Shown here: positions 1 through 12,939 of the stretch, piece by piece
How positions within the stretch are numbered: position 1 is the first letter of the stretch
Layout of the letters: each line of letters begins with the position of its first letter
Assembly: GCF_040802235.1 (NCBI RefSeq)
Contig: NW_027332181.1
Location: 248,001-312,000 of the forward strand
Direction of reading: 5' to 3'
Origin: Manis javanica
Lineage: Eukaryota > Chordata > Mammalia > Pholidota > Manidae
Length of the DNA: 64,000 nt
Translations under genes and position numbers: made by a program
Notes under the pieces: model-generated
Databases searched by the model: none
The model's input: only the letters and a program-made list of their open reading frames with translations
What the model was told of the DNA's origin: nothing

Positions 1-3000
1 TGAGTCTGACTTCTCCATGCCCAGAGCCTCTGCCGCCGCCTTTCTATATTACTGCAAGAATCTCTCTCGTATCGTACAGCTCTGTCCAGTTCCAATCCTG
101 GCCTAATACCCACTCCATAGAGTCCAACCTACATTCTGTCAATTCTTAAATATCCAGTTCAAGGCCACTCCTTCTGGAAGGCCCTCCTGTGCTCTTGAAA
201 CTATTGATAGCCTCTTATTCTGAATTCCAAAGACACCAATGACATGAGTCCCTCATCCTGGTAATATTTATTATAATCTAGATAACATTATATACATAAT
301 TATAGTACGCTTATTTGTAAGCCTAATTAATTTCAAGTCTCTCACTCCATTCATTCTTCAAATATCGAACATCTCCCATATGCTGATCACACTATGATAA
401 GCACTGAGGATGAAGAGATAAAACAGAATCCCTGCCCTGTAGAAGATCCCAGCCTAGTGGAAGAGAATAGTTGTAAGAGTAATAATGATACTAATAAGAA
501 TATATGCATTGTGCTTTACCACATAGAAAGACTTTTCCTACTCATGTTCTCATTATTATTTGTCTCATTTTGCCATGGAGAATTGTAAAGAACTAGCAGG
601 GTAACGTCATTATGCCCATTTTACACACGAGTTAGTGGCCAGGTTAGGCCCAGGTTGCGATGCTGATTTCCCACTGCAAAGCCCTCTCCAATAGGCAGCA
701 TCTGTGCCATTGCATCTCTGTGTCCTGGTCTCAGGGAAGAAGCGAACTGAGACAGGAAGACTGCATCCCCTTCAGCACCCAGCACAGGGTGCTGAACACT
801 GAGCAGATCAGGCAGAGGGGTCAGTTTTTCAGAGCAGATTTGAAAACTCATTCTTTCCCCTCTCTTCACTCCTAAACCTTGCATTCTTGTTAGGCTTGTC
901 CATGAAGCCGAAATTTCCTAGTCTGGAAAGAATGTGAGAGAAGAGATTCACTTTTCATTCTTGGCCCTAGAATGACTCCCAGCTGGTTTATGCAAATCAG
1001 TAAGTACAATAGGTGATTCGTTCTGCTGCTGAGTTTATGAACTTAGACCTCCTTTATAAGCATCAAGAGCAACTTACCTGTGGTATAATTGAACACATCA
1101 CCCAAAGGACTCTGCCCTGCCTTGTTAAAGGCAAATATACTAATAAAGTAAGTGAAGCCACATTCAGATAAGAAATTGCACTGGGTGAAGGATGTGTTGC
1201 AGTGTACTTCCAAGCCATCGTCACTCTTCACAAAGGCCACATAGTAGTCACTCAGAGCTACACTGGACCAAGCCACAGACAGGTGGCCAGGGGGGTCCTC
1301 TTGGATTGTCACTCTTCCAGGTGCACAAGCAACTAGAAATGATAAATAATAAACAATTGTGAGAGTACTGCAAGAGATTTTTTTTGTATCTTTGCAATTG
1401 TTCAGGATACCAGATGCTATGGACAAAGAATAAACCAAATAGTATGTGCAAGCCAATGTGACATTCTCACATGTCCTAAAATTTATCTCACACAGTACAT
1501 GCCAGACTATGTCAGAAACAGGCACAGATCATCTTGGCTAATATTGTCTGTGTTTCTAAACTATGTTTTCTACCTTTATCTTGTATCTACCTACCACTTC
1601 AGCATTTTATTAAAAATAATAATAATAAAGAGAGAAATGTGGTATCCACATATAAATCAAGTATAAAAATCAAATGAGTATTCATATTTGAACTGACTGT
1701 TTATAGTTCATAATGCATGAGCAAAACTGAAAGCTTCTGTGGTGAAAGCTTAATTGGTCTTAGGTGAATTTTATAAAAGCTCCCCAGATGCTCTTAATGT
1801 GAATCTAAGATTGAAAAACACTGGATGGTTCTCTCCTGCTTTAAATGACTAACTTGGAACTGCTGTGCTTTTGGAAGTGTATTTCTTATCTCTCCCCTCA
1901 CCCTCAGCTATCCCATCTTCAAAATAATTTCTGATGTGCCATCCACATTAATTTATAGTGGTCAAAAGAGAAGCTGAATCACCAAGTGTAGGGAAAATGG
2001 AAGTTCCTATGGCCAGAATCCTCATCTGACCCTAAACTACTTGATGATGTAATTGGCCTACTGCTGGGCTACTGCTTCCACATCTGTAGGCAATGAGCTG
2101 TTACTGATTGAGTCACCATATAAAGAGCTCTGCCCAGTACTCTGGGCAGAGGCGGAGATGGGGGTGGATTACAGGCCTGCAGACTGCTGGGTGCAGATGT
2201 GATTCTAGTGTTCTACCAGCCCCAGTGAGATTAAAGCCGGGTATAAACCCTTTTACCCAAAGAACATTCTGTTGCCATTTCTCAGTCTCATCAAACCATA
2301 GTGAACTTGCCTGGGGCAGAAACCTTCAAGTGAGACACTAAGTGTGTTGTTAGTGACCTTAATTTAACATAACCTAAGAAACCGTGGCTCTCAGGTTGGC
2401 TGCACTTTTTTCCTGTGAAAGAGTGCATCAATTTGGTGATGCCTCTTTTCCTCTCTGTCTTTTAAAGTTAGAATGATGTAATTCTGACTGTTTGATAAAG
2501 TGGACATTATTGTAATATCTACATTTGCTTTGGCTTTGCTTTGGCTTTGAGGAGTAAAATCAGGCAAACTTGGGCTTGAATCCCAGCCCTACCACTTATT
2601 TTTGGAGTGCCCTTTGAAAAATGATTTCACTTCTCTGGGCTAAAATTTTCATATTTGATAAAGGACAACCTACTGAGTTGTCACGAGAATTATTTAAAAT
2701 GATGTACTTACAGTGCCTGGAACGTAGTAGGTTTTCACCAAATGCTAGTTCTCATCACCAAAACAGAGATATTTCTAATAAAGGAGTAAATTTCCACATG
2801 TGTTAAGTCTTTATCTCTCTTAAGAATGAAAATGGGAAGACACCTAAACACAAATTCTAAGCTATAGATATTCCATCTTTATCTTAAAAAATAGCTCCCA
2901 CCAAGCCCTAGGTCTGTGAAACATAACGAAAGAAGAGGCTGTTATCTGTACTGCACAGTTAGGCTATACATAACTCAAACTGAATCTTAGAATTTTTACA

Positions 3001-6000
3001 AAGAAAATGAACTAATTAGTGAAATATCTGGTCTAGGAGCCAGGCAGGCCTCCTAATTTTCGAAGAAGAGCTTTTCCCAAAGCACAATATCTGGGTTCTC
3101 TATTAACATAATTCAAATTCATCAGAATGTCTAATTTAATACTTTCACTTAGACCAGGTTTTCATTTTCATTTCACCCAGAGTGTTCTGGAACATTGTTG
3201 GGTGATTGTTTGTTTCCCTTATGGCAGTTACTTTGGCTTGCCAGCCCCACAGTGCTCTCACTCTTGTTTACATACCAGTTTTCAGGGTCACTGTTGAAGC
3301 TGATTTGCTTGATCCAGCATCGTTACTTGCTAAAACTGAAATCAAATACTCAGTTCCACACTGGAGAGAGGAGATGGTACAGGAACTGGAAGTTGTATTA
3401 CAGCTCAGTTCTGAAGAGTCACTGAAAGCCATCACAGTATAGTTGAAAGCTCCTTCTGTCAGTGCCCATGAAACAGATGCCTTCAGAGCCCCGATATCAA
3501 AAAAGACTTGAATGTTGGCAGGAGCACGAGGACCTACATTTTTGAGGAACAATTAAGATTTTGTAGTAGGCTCAAGAACCCAAATAAAATTTGGCCTAAC
3601 AATGTGGAACTTGGAGGACAAGGTGCCCTAATAGTAGGATAATTACAGGTGTTGAGAGCATAAAATTGGGATGTAGGGTACCTGAAAGCTGATAACACAT
3701 CTGCCACTAATTATGCAAATTCATAACTAGCTATGTGACCATGTTACTTAATCTTTTTCTCATCTTAAAATGGACCTGATAAGATCAATCCTTAGCACAC
3801 ATTGATGCTACATAAGCACATTTTGAATGAATGAATGAATGAATGAGTGAGTGAATGCACAACCTGACAAGTGACTGAGATAAGTAAATGTGAAAGGCTT
3901 AAAGGGCCATGTGGGTAGTTATCTTTAAATGGTAGGTAAATACTTTCTCTAAAAAATTAGCTTCATAATATCCCTTCTTCACTTTTGACATCTGCTAAGC
4001 CTTTTTCTGTAAGAACTTTGAGGTCATAATTATTTCTAAGGGAAGACTTTCATTCTATTCTAAAAAAGGGAAGCAAGGAAAGTATCAAGTGTGATCACAC
4101 ATTAAGGTAGTCTTTTTAGTGTCTCCAAATGCTTCTTTCTACATTCTTAGAAATATGCCTTCTTATTTTAAGGATTATTGTTTTCAAAAAGCTTGAGGAG
4201 TGTCCTCCTGGGCCGGAACAGAGAGAAGTTGGCCTCAGTTCTCTGGAATCTTCTATAATAAAGCTCACCCTGCAGGCCTTAAAGATCTGTGTAGGCAACC
4301 TATGAGCACACACTAGCACCCACCAGACACACGTGGGGGAAAACAGGGAAGGCGCTGTTTGAGGAAACCAGGGACTCAACTCATCCTCTGCAAGGCAGGT
4401 GCCTGCCATATTTCTCCAGTAAGCCGTCTCAACAGGAGCCTTCCCCGGCTTCACGGTCAGCTTGTCTGCAGAGGCAGATCTGCTCTGAGGTAATTCTTGG
4501 CCCAAGGCTGCTAAGGGTAGTCTGCTATATTTTAGGACAACCTGCTTTTCCCTCATGGGGCAATGGGAAAACCTGGAGTAGTGGGGAGCTGTTTGGGGTT
4601 GGACCTGAGTCCCCTCTAAATTCCTATGTTGAAGTCCTAATGCTTAGTACCTTAGAATGTGATCTTACTTAGAATAGGGTGGCAGCGGATGTAATTAGTT
4701 AAAATGAAGTCAGTAGGGTGGGCTCGAATCCAGTCTTTACACAGAGAGGAAATTAGAACCCAGGCATATACATTAGGGGAGAGGAAAGCCATGTACAAGC
4801 CAAGGAGAAAGGCCTGCGGCAGATCCTTCCCCCGCAGCCTCACAAGGAACCAACCCCGCCAACACCTTGATTTCAGACTTCTTGCTCTACAACCACGAGG
4901 CAACACATTTCTGGTGTTCAAGCCTCCTGGTTTGCGGTACTTTGTTATGGCGGCCCTAGCAAGCCGGTATAGAGGCTAAATCTAAACTCTTCAAAACTTT
5001 TTAAGATATAGGAAACAAAGTGGAAGGCTTTCAGAAAACAGTCACTTCTGGAGCTGATTCTCTGTTCCCAGCCTGCTGTAGGTGTTCCTGTAACACTTTG
5101 TGTCTGGGCACCCTTCTATCAAAGCACTTGTAGCACAGACCTGCAGCCATCGATTTCCCCATCGGTTTCTCATAGAACACAGTCAGCTTTGTGAGTGTGG
5201 GGATCATGCTTTCTTTGATTTTGTATCCTGCCAGTTGAACTATGCCCAGCACATAGTGGGACCTCAACAAATGTTTGTGGAAAGAAAGAATGAATGAATC
5301 CCAAGAAAAGGTCCAGGGAAACTGGTCTGTCACAGACATACTGATTCATGGGGCCCATCATGAATCACCTATGGCCACCATGCTATGATTTCACCCAGAG
5401 GAATGTAAAAGGCAAACTTTTCTCTTCTCCCTGAACTTTTGCCTTGACCCAAAGACAGTGGGGCTTTCACTCCCCTCCAAATCTAGGAAATGTTGGAGAG
5501 AACATTTCTGATTTCTTTCCACCCTTTCCTTGGTGCTCCCCCAGGGATGAAACGGCTAGTTCAGTTGATGAGAGTTGGCACCTAGTAGCCATACTACTTG
5601 TCAGTGGGTGGCTTATTCTGCCTCCAGAGGAGAAAACACCTTTGTCCTTCCCTCTCTCTCCTTCTTGGATCACTCCAGCAGCTCCTTTGGGGACTCCGGT
5701 TATCATATAGTCGGATCCCCTGGCCGGGGTCCCTGCAGTGGGGCGGTGAGGGAACACACCCCTTGCTCCAGCTTCTCAGCCCCCAGCTGGAGGAGGGGCG
5801 ACGGGAAACCCCATGTTAGAGCTTTAGGCCTAAGCTGAGGCCTTTGGGAAATGTATCTGAAATAATGATTCCTACTCCAGTACAAAGTACCGTAACAGCA
5901 ATGTTGTTTTGTTTGCTGCTGTATCTCTAGAACAATGCCTGTTCGAAGTTGGCACACATTCATTAAATATCTACTGAATAGATGAATTCCTGTTGGTCCC

Positions 6001-9000
6001 AATTTTTTGGTTTATACTATCAGTCTGAACCCAGGAAGGGACAGGGTGAAACTAATACACTCCTACTGTGTGATATTGGATGTGTATGCTGAAACTAAGC
6101 TGGATATCAGAAGGGTAGGTGCCATGCTCTGTGTATTTTGAGCACCATTTCCTTATATATGCGGCAAGTATTTAAACTTCTGAGGGGGAATAGTCAAGGC
6201 CCTATAAATAAACTCATAATGAATTTAAATATCTGCTGCCAGTTGTTCTGTACTCATCACTTAACACTGCTCTTAAAGGCCACAATGCACAGCCTCTCCC
6301 ATTAATCAAAAGGGAGATTGTTTGGGGCTGAGCTGAGAAGTCCTTACTTGTTCTCTGATCGCAAGTGGAGTCATCCCCTGGGGTTCCATTCGCATTCCAC
6401 GCATACGCCTTTATGGTGTAGAGAGTCCCGGCATCTAAACTGGTGAATGTCAAGGAGGTGTTTGTGGTATTCTCTTTCCACATTCTACCCAAACCATTGG
6501 CTTGCATAATGGACACAGAGAATCCAACTGCCATATATACAGCTTCCCACTGCACAAGAATAGAGTCTGGACTTGGAGAACTTACTTCTAGAATTGGTGC
6601 AGCCAACACTACAAAGACAAAAACACATGCATTTGTGTTATGAAAGTGCAATAGAGAATAATTCAGATTTAGGAATAAGTGATTTGAGGTTGACTGTCCA
6701 TATTATGAAATAGTATTTTGCATTGCAAAAGGATTCACGGCAAATTTCCACTAAATAATTGATGTCTAAATGTGTATTAATTATAAATGACTCATCAGAG
6801 GAATAGGAACAGAGGAACTAATACTAGGCATTACTTTCAACTGGAGGTTGGTAAGAAATTAGATGAAATATCCCTGTAATCATAATATAAATCAATGGGG
6901 GAAATGATGGCTTATACTATTTTAATGTGCACACAACCTTTCAGAAATATGCCTGGGTCCAAGTTCATCAAATTAAGTAACGATGATGACAAACTGCAAA
7001 TGTTTTCATTTCAAACAAATCTAAGTGTAGCAAAAATCCCTTTTATGAGTTCTTCATTCAGCACGGTCTTTATGGATATGGGTGAAAAACACAAGACCCC
7101 TTTACAGAGATTTGAAAGCAGGAATGATTTTAAACATGCCCAGAAATGGGTTTTACTTTCCAAAGCATCTGGAATCTAAATACTACTTCCTCCACAGAAA
7201 GCTGAATTCCCCAAAAACATCGTTTGTAGCTTTCACTTGTGGGCCCTGATTTTAAGTACTCATGTGACACAAAATACCACCCTGTATTTACAGCCTCAGT
7301 GTAAGTGATTCAGGTCACAGTCGCTCAGCAGAGGATGAGCATCAGCTACCTGTGTTTGCCTGCTTTGGAGGGGATGCCTGGCTTCTCCCAGTGGCACTGA
7401 CGGATCTGACAGTGACCTGGTACAGGGTTGCAGCCTTCAGGCCTGACACTGTGCCTGGGGACCTGGCCACCATGGTTTCAATGACAGTGTCTCCATCTTC
7501 AGCCATGAGGAGATAACTGGTAGCCCCTGGCACTGTTCCCCATTCCACAGTGATGCTATTGCTGAGTTTTGAATATGCCTGATCAATAGTGGGTATTTCA
7601 GGAGCTGAAAGAGATTTTGAAGTTGTACATTAGCTAAGATACCTATAAGGGTGACTTCTTTCATCATTTTACTCTTCAAATGAGATCATTCTCATGCCAT
7701 CCTTCAGACAAACTTTGCCCTTATTTTGCAGATCAAGAAAGCAGCAGAGAAGAAAGGTAAAGCAACTTTCCAGAAGAGAGAACACTCAAACCTCTTGTTT
7801 AGAAATGGGGTTTCAAAGAGGTTTTCCCCAGGTGCCCCTCAGACAATTTGTACTTTTTGTATTTTTCAAAGAGTTCAAAAAAGAGTGGGGAGTGAGTTGA
7901 GGAAAGAACTCTGAGAGGAGAGAGAGAGAGAGAAACTGAGGGGCTTCAATCCTGAGGCTTCTGCTCTGATTGGGCATTCTGTGAATCCCCCAGCCAGCTC
8001 TGGCACTCATCTCCCCACCCTGCCCCACGGCTGTGCTCCACTGCGTCCAGCTCAGTCACCCTCCACGCGGCTTGTGGCCTCCATCTCCTGCACTTGGAAC
8101 TCTTCCAAGGGGCATTTAATCTGGTGGAGGAAGGGAGATAATTGAGTTCTTTTGTTCTATAATTGCTTCATTGTACTTTCATATTATCAGAGTGGAACCA
8201 TTTCAGACTCTTCTATGTAAAAAAAAAGTAAACTTTATTTTCCCATTTTTGATCAACACATCTGCCCCAGCATAAGAAGAAGATGCTGTGTTCCCTCCTC
8301 ACCTGGGCTTGGCCATGGCTTGCCAGGGGTATATCAATGCTTCGTCACAAATTTACACAAGGCATTCCTGTACTTTGCGTATGGCATAGGAAAAACAGCA
8401 TGGTAATTAGATTTATTACTCTGCAAAACGTCAGACACAAAAATGCCCTGGGTGTAGGAAATTCAAGTGGGGAAAAAGGTCAAATAAAAATAGCTGGGTT
8501 TTAGGCTTGAAACTGGCACTTAGCCTTTTATGTTTAATGTACTGCAATTGCTGGGGGAAAAAATCATGAGATATCAAATTCAAAACTAACGGTCAAAACA
8601 AAACTATAGGGTAAGGAGGAGAAAGAGCAAATACAGACCAAATATGTGCTTTGCCATTATCAACTCCCTCCCCTCAGCAGGCCCCCAGCTGCCAAATCCC
8701 TATGTGTATGATACAGACTCCTGTCTTTCTGTACCAATAGCCCTGAGACTTGGCTCTGGCAGCATCTCAGAAATAACCGTGCTGCAAGGATGAACAAAGT
8801 TTCCACTGTGCACTGGACAGACATTCCTTGAACATCACCCAGGGCTGTCTCCTTTGCCACTGAAAGAAAACTATGATGGTTATGTATGCAAGGGAAAAGT
8901 TGCAGGCCTGTTTATCTTTGGCATTTGCCAGCAGAAGCTGACTCTGCAGGAAGGGCCCATGTGCCCTCTCCCACCACAGGACAAAAAGCCCCAGCAGGGC

Positions 9001-11810
9001 TCCCACTTCCATCCCTCCCACACACTCATCCCTTTTCTCCTTCCCCAATTCTTTGTCCTGTGTTACATGCCTTCCTTCCTCTAACTCTGGTTTTCCTCAG
9101 TTCCTCTGTTTCCTTTGTCTCCACAGTTTCTCTTACTTCCTTTGTTATCCAGTCCTGCTCATCAGAATGGACTGACTTCCCGGAAAAATGACACCCAAAC
9201 TAGCCACTGACATGGGAGCTCCACGCATTCATGGAGCTGTTTGAAGGGTATCTAAAAGACCAGCATGACATAGACTATCTCCCACAGGCCTGTCAAGGGG
9301 CCTGAGGACTCCAAACCTGCCCCATGGTTTTGAGCTGGGAGAGACACATTGACCAGATGGAACGCAGGGCTGCATGGCAGAAAAAGAGCAAAGGTTTGGA
9401 TTCAGGAACTCTGGGTTTGAGCCTTAGCTCTGCCATTTACTTCTGCAGGTAAAAGTGTACAAATAAATTAACCTCTTCTAATCTCAGTTTTCTCCCTTAA
9501 GAATGTGGAATACTAATAATACCTTCATTTTGGGATTTCCTTTAACGTGTAAAATACCTACATTTTGGGATTGTTACAAAGATTAAGGGAAATAGTGTAT
9601 GTAAGGGCACTTTGAAAGGCAGGAAGTGTTAGTGTGTACCAGGATAAAACAATTTTGTGTTTGAAAAAGCCAGATGGCATGACACTGGAGGGGTGCCAGG
9701 GAAGGTGTCTGGGGTAAGCACAGGCTACAGAGACAGACTGCCGGTTTTTTACTTGGTTCTAGGGCAGGATCTGACCACTAATAACGATGAAAGATCAACA
9801 CCTTTGTACTATTTCCCTTAAACAGATGAGACGCTTGAGTGGGATGTGTAAGCCTCCAAACATTAGCTGTTCTCCATTCTTTCTTAGTTCTGTTTGGCTC
9901 ATTTACTGCATTGGTGAAAGAGAAAACTTTATTCCCTAGATGTGCAATCAATCTCATCAGTCAAAAGTGAAACCCTTTGATTCTCAGCATCTCTGTATTC
10001 TACCAACTCAAAGAGTTCTAAATTAGCCCATGCAGGCCCCAAACAGATAAAGAAAGAGCTGATTCCAGAGCCCAAAGAGAACCAAATACACACACCCCAA
10101 ATGAAAGATCCTATACAGTATTGATAAAACACATCTCATCTATTGAAAAGCCGGGATGAATCAATTAACAGCATCACTGTATCCCAGCCTGCCCAACTCT
10201 TTCTCTTGAATAGTGTGGATAGCGTGGGACCTAAAGGGAGCCTGTTCTGAGGGATCAGTGTGTCTTGGGAGTACTGGGACCTTCTAAGAGACAGTAGAGC
10301 TAGATTTTATCTACTCAAAGGCCACTTATTAGAAAAAGTCATTTTGTATATGGCCAAACAATCCTCATAGCTTCCCCTCAATCATAAGGTTTCTCAAGAA
10401 TAAGATAAGTGAATAAGAATAAAGCAAGGAATAATAATTTTTAAAACCTATTGAATATGCATGGATTTTATGGATAAGCCATATGTCTATATCAAACTTT
10501 TAGTTGCCTTATTTACACTTCCTTTTCTGTGGTACAGAGTAATAAAAAGTGTTACTTATGTTGAATTGTTATGAGAGTTTATTGGTGATATAATTTATAT
10601 TATATGGGTCCTCCAGATAATCTAAATCTCACTGAACATAAATTTCCATTCTGAGGGCTTAGATTTCTAGAATGTGTGAGCTAGGAAAGGTTTCCAGAGA
10701 ATTTATCCTTGCCTTCAGTCATTTATTCAATAAAAATGGTGATAAAGTATTTGTAAAAGAAAGTCTTTTTCCAGCTTTGAGTTATCTTTGCATATTAAGA
10801 ATACAATATTAGAAGAGTAAAATCCTTTTTTATTAATGTAGAGAATCTTGAAATTTTAATCAAAAACATTTTGAGTTTTCTCCTCTATTCTCCAGTAGAC
10901 AAATAAGAAAAGTTATTTATGTAAGTTATACTTCACTATTTATGACTAAAATTTTGTTTCTTGGACTGGAATACTGATCATTGTAATACTTTAGTAATGG
11001 GTAACTGTATTTGAGAAAATACATGACTAGGTGACTCTATACATCTCAGTACAATAAGAATAACTTATCTTTTAAGTTTGATCCATGTATTTGCCTTACC
11101 AGTTACACTCATAGTGTGAATGCTCAGAAAATGTTGAATATTTTTCTTGGGAAAGCCTTTATATTTCAGGGTAGCCCAATAATTAATAATAGAAATCAAA
11201 ATCTAATAGGAGGAAAAACTTGCTTTTCAGGAAATTTTACCTTTTTTTGCTGAAGCAATCTGAAAAGGAAAGTTTAGAAAATTAGAACTATAAATAAAAC
11301 CATCATTTGGGGAAATGTAAAACATAAATCAGAGCAGTAATAAATTTGTCATATTTTTATATATAATGTGAGCAATATTTCAATCTATACAGAGTATTTA
11401 CTTGCACAAATCATTTCCCAGCCCTCAAATCTACCACAAAGCAATCCAAAATAGAATTGAGAGGCTGGAGGCAGATCACATTACTATTTCATTTTTCTTC
11501 CTGAATCTGTCTATTGAACTAAGTCAGTAGCTGCTGACAGATTTTTCAGAAATCTTTGTTCTTGAAATATAATGATAATCTTGTTTTTTATCCTCTAGTA
11601 AATGACATTAAATTTCAAATACACAAACATATACTATCCTGGTATTTTGATTTTTATCTCACCACCCCCTAGTCCCTCAAAAAAATATAAATATAATATT
11701 TTTTTTTCCCCTAAAAAGTTACAGATCAGTTGGAATGGTGAACTCACCATTTTAAGACAGATGAGACTGAATCCAATTAAAGACAAGCATTTCTTGGGTC
11801 CACCAGACAT
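1..11810 (-). CDS. FNDC7: FNDC7, fibronectin type III domain-containing protein 7 (5' part, five coding exons; 3' part off the left edge)
   Basis: Joining 11723-11810, 7350-7604, 6348-6608, 3276-3533 and 1078-1332 on the minus strand gives about 372 residues of a protein that I recall as about 730 residues in human. The first exon supplies a hydrophobic N-terminus typical of a signal peptide. Each following exon is 255-261 bp, starts and ends in phase 1, and encodes one FN3 domain, the standard one-exon-per-domain layout. Recognisable stretches include PEIPTIDQAYSKLSN, LAAPILEVSSPSPDS, PRAPANIQV and ACAPGRVTIQEDPPGHLSVA. The third and fourth FN3 domains carry paired cysteines (LSCNTTSSSC, EVHCNTSFTQC) and many N-x-S/T sites, which fits an extracellular protein. 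The open frame ends with a clean donor at 1077/1076, so the gene is cut by the window and not broken. Molecular function is not known to me. Gene identity is confident; the first-exon donor is less so. Confidence 0.93.
394..640 (+). repeat. Old interspersed repeat fragment, family not named
   Basis: The passage about an event list (gataagcactgaggatgaag, then aatccctgccctgtagaag) has the structure of a common ancient mammalian repeat. It resembles the start of the longer copy near 14.49 kb. It lies in a FNDC7 intron and shows no coding evidence. Confidence 0.4.
1078..1332 (-). CDS. FNDC7: FNDC7 coding exon 5, fourth FN3 domain
   Basis: This 255-bp phase-1 exon has its acceptor at 1334-1333 and a consensus donor GTAAGT from 1077. 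It reads ACAPGRVTIQEDPPGHLSVA, then YYVAFVKSDDGLEVHCNTSF, then SECGFTYFISIFAFNKAGQS, ending NYTT. It has the same cysteine spacing as the preceding domain. No further FNDC7 exon was found between here and base 1. Confidence 0.94.
2545..2765 (+). repeat. MIR-type SINE fragment in FNDC7 intron 4
   Basis: The order of segments is typical of MIR: a 'gggcttgaatcccagccc' core, then 'tcacttctctgggc', then 'gtgcctggaacgtagtagg'. The copy is old and diverged. Confidence 0.7.
3276..3533 (-). CDS. FNDC7: FNDC7 coding exon 4, third FN3 domain
   Basis: This 258-bp phase-1 exon has its acceptor at 3535-3534 and donor GTATGT from 3275. It reads PRAPANIQVFFDIGALKASV, then SWALTEGAFNYTVMAFSDSS, then the cysteine-rich segment LSCNTTSSSCTISSLQCGTE, ending in TVTLKT. 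The three cysteines and the sequons NYT and NTT suggest a disulfide-stabilised, glycosylated extracellular domain. Confidence 0.94.
3650..3856 (+). repeat. MIR-like fragment ending in a (GAAT)n microsatellite
   Basis: A diverged MIR-like body ('agctatgtgaccatgttact', 'ctcatcttaaaatggacctg') runs into about six tandem GAAT units with GAGT variants at 3828-3856. It lies in FNDC7 intron 3. Confidence 0.55.
4590..4975 (+). repeat. Ancient LTR-like repeat (MaLR-type), plus orientation
   Basis: The sequence follows a familiar old mammalian repeat: 'ggacctgagtcccc', 'atgttgaagtcctaatg', 'gatgtaattagttaaaatga', 'caccttgatttcagacttc', ending near 'gcggccctagcaa'. A second copy in the opposite orientation lies at 32581-32960. 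The subfamily is not resolved. It lies in FNDC7 intron 3. Confidence 0.6.
5195..5300 (+). repeat. MIR/L2-type 3' end fragment
   Basis: The tail 'tatgcccagcacatagtggg' followed by 'acctcaacaaatgtttgtgg' and GAAT units is typical of MIR/L2 3' ends. Intronic in FNDC7. Confidence 0.5.
6348..6608 (-). CDS. FNDC7: FNDC7 coding exon 3, second FN3 domain
   Basis: This 261-bp phase-1 exon has its acceptor at 6610-6609 and donor GTAAGG from 6347. It reads LAAPILEVSSPSPDSILVQW, then a segment with NTTNTS glycosylation sequons, then GTLYTIKAYAWNANGTPGDD. The FN3 tryptophan (VQW) and the LYTIKAYAWN strand are intact. Confidence 0.94.
7350..7604 (-). CDS. FNDC7: FNDC7 coding exon 2, first FN3 domain
   Basis: This 255-bp exon has an AG acceptor at 7606-7605 and a GT donor at 7349-7348, phase 1 at both ends. 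It reads from PEIPTIDQAYSKLSNSI through VEWGTVPGATSYLL to ASPPKQANT. The conserved FN3 tryptophan (VEW) and the ATLYQVTVRSVS strand are visible. This domain has no paired cysteines, unlike the third and fourth. Confidence 0.93.
7613..11722 (-). other. FNDC7: FNDC7 intron 1 (about 4.1 kb), no further gene seen
   Basis: Between coding exons 1 and 2 I see a purine-rich simple stretch (GA repeats, 7916-7934), a MIR at 9.4-9.65 kb and unremarkable AT-rich DNA from 10.3 to 11.6 kb. No exon with conserved coding and splice sites was recognised. Confidence 0.5.
9385..9650 (+). repeat. MIR-type SINE fragment in FNDC7 intron 1
   Basis: The core 'tctgggtttgagccttagct' and 'ctctgccatttact', followed by the 'aacctcttctaatctcagtt' segment, match MIR organisation. 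Confidence 0.65.
11723..11810 (-). CDS. FNDC7: FNDC7 coding exon 1 (start codon and signal peptide)
   Basis: The ATG is at 11810-11808 and the exon reads MSGGPKKCLSLIGFSLIC followed by LKMVSSPFQLI, a basic then hydrophobic leader. I end it at 11723 before GTAACT because this leaves phase 1, which matches the phase-1 start of the next exon (T + CT, then CCT GAA). A stronger-looking donor, GTGAGT, lies at 11747-11742 but leaves phase 0 and would put the next exon out of frame. The start is chosen for the leader and for resemblance to the human protein as I recall it. Confidence 0.55.
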
Positions 11811-12289
11811 CCTGTTTAATACAGCACTCACACTCACATAACACAGCAGGTGAGCAGGGTCCTCTGGTGCCCAGGAGGGCAGCACTGTTGGCCGCTGGGC
11901 TGTGGGGCTGGGCTGTGATGCTGGGAACAGACCCTGGGAAGTAGCTCCTCCCCTTTACTGTGAAGCTGGCCTGTAACAAGGGGCACTTGAAGACTGGCAG
12001 GGATGGACATTGCAAAGACTGAAAAAGAGAAAGTTGGAGAAAGCCACACCAAGCATGCCAAAAAGCTACTAAAGCTGGGCTTCAAGGTAATATGCAGAAT
12101 GCTCTCCTTTTCTTTAAAAAAATTTTTTCTGCATACAAAATTTACAAAGCTCTTAGAAAATTGTTGATATAGTAGAATGATCATTTTTAAATGGGGGAAT
12201 CCTGGCCAGTTTTACTTATTCTTTCTCACCTTTGCTGATTTTGTTTCAGTACAAAGCAATCAGTCTTGCTGTTGGGAGTGATTTGCTGC

Positions 12290-12622
12290 AAAGTTTCAGT
12301 ATCTAAGATGAAAGTGTAGGGGGTTTGGTGGGTGAGGGAATCGGGGAGATTTGTTTAAAAGTACAAACTTACAGCTATTAGATAAATAAGTTCTAGAGAT
12401 CTAATCTACAACATAGTAATTATAGTAAACAATATTGTATTATAAACTTCAAAGTTGCTAAGAGACTAAATATTAACTGTCCTCAACACAAAAAAGAAAT
12501 GATAATTATGTGATGTGACAGAGGTGTTAGCTAATGCTACTATAGTTGCAATACGTAAATGTCAACACATTGTACATCTCAAACCTACAGGTTATATGTC
12601 AATTATATATCAAAAAAAAAAA
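12290..12622 (+). repeat. L1 3' end fragment, plus orientation
   Basis: The stretch ending 'gttatatgtcaattatatat' plus A-run is the standard mammalian L1 3' terminus; upstream pieces such as 'taactgtcctcaacac' fit the same region. It is 5'-truncated. Confidence 0.7.
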
Positions 12623-12939
12623 GAACAGGCAAAAGTGTGTCCTTGTGCTAAGATAGTGAGAGGTCCTTGATGAGCACATTAAATTCATCCAACCCAATAC
12701 CACCCTGCAGTACCTTTTATTTCCAGAGCCATCTTCTTAGTTCCTACTTTTAATAATAATTAAATTAGCATTTAATCTAAACACTATGATATTTAACTCT
12801 AACAGTAAACAAGTATGTAAATGAGCAATAAACATTATTACCTGACTTGTATGGAATCACACAGCTAGTAAATAATGTGGGACTAAAACTGGCTGGGATT
12901 TAAAATGGTTGAGATTAAAACCCATCAGTCTGACTTCTG

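Noticed and set aside
3828-3856. GAAT array considered as a possible direct-repeat (CRISPR-like) array
   Set aside because: It is a 4-bp microsatellite at a SINE tail in a mammalian intron.
4116-4556. 146-codon minus-strand open frame in FNDC7 intron 3
   Set aside because: No FN3 signature, no phase-1 splice sites, not similar to any family I recognise.
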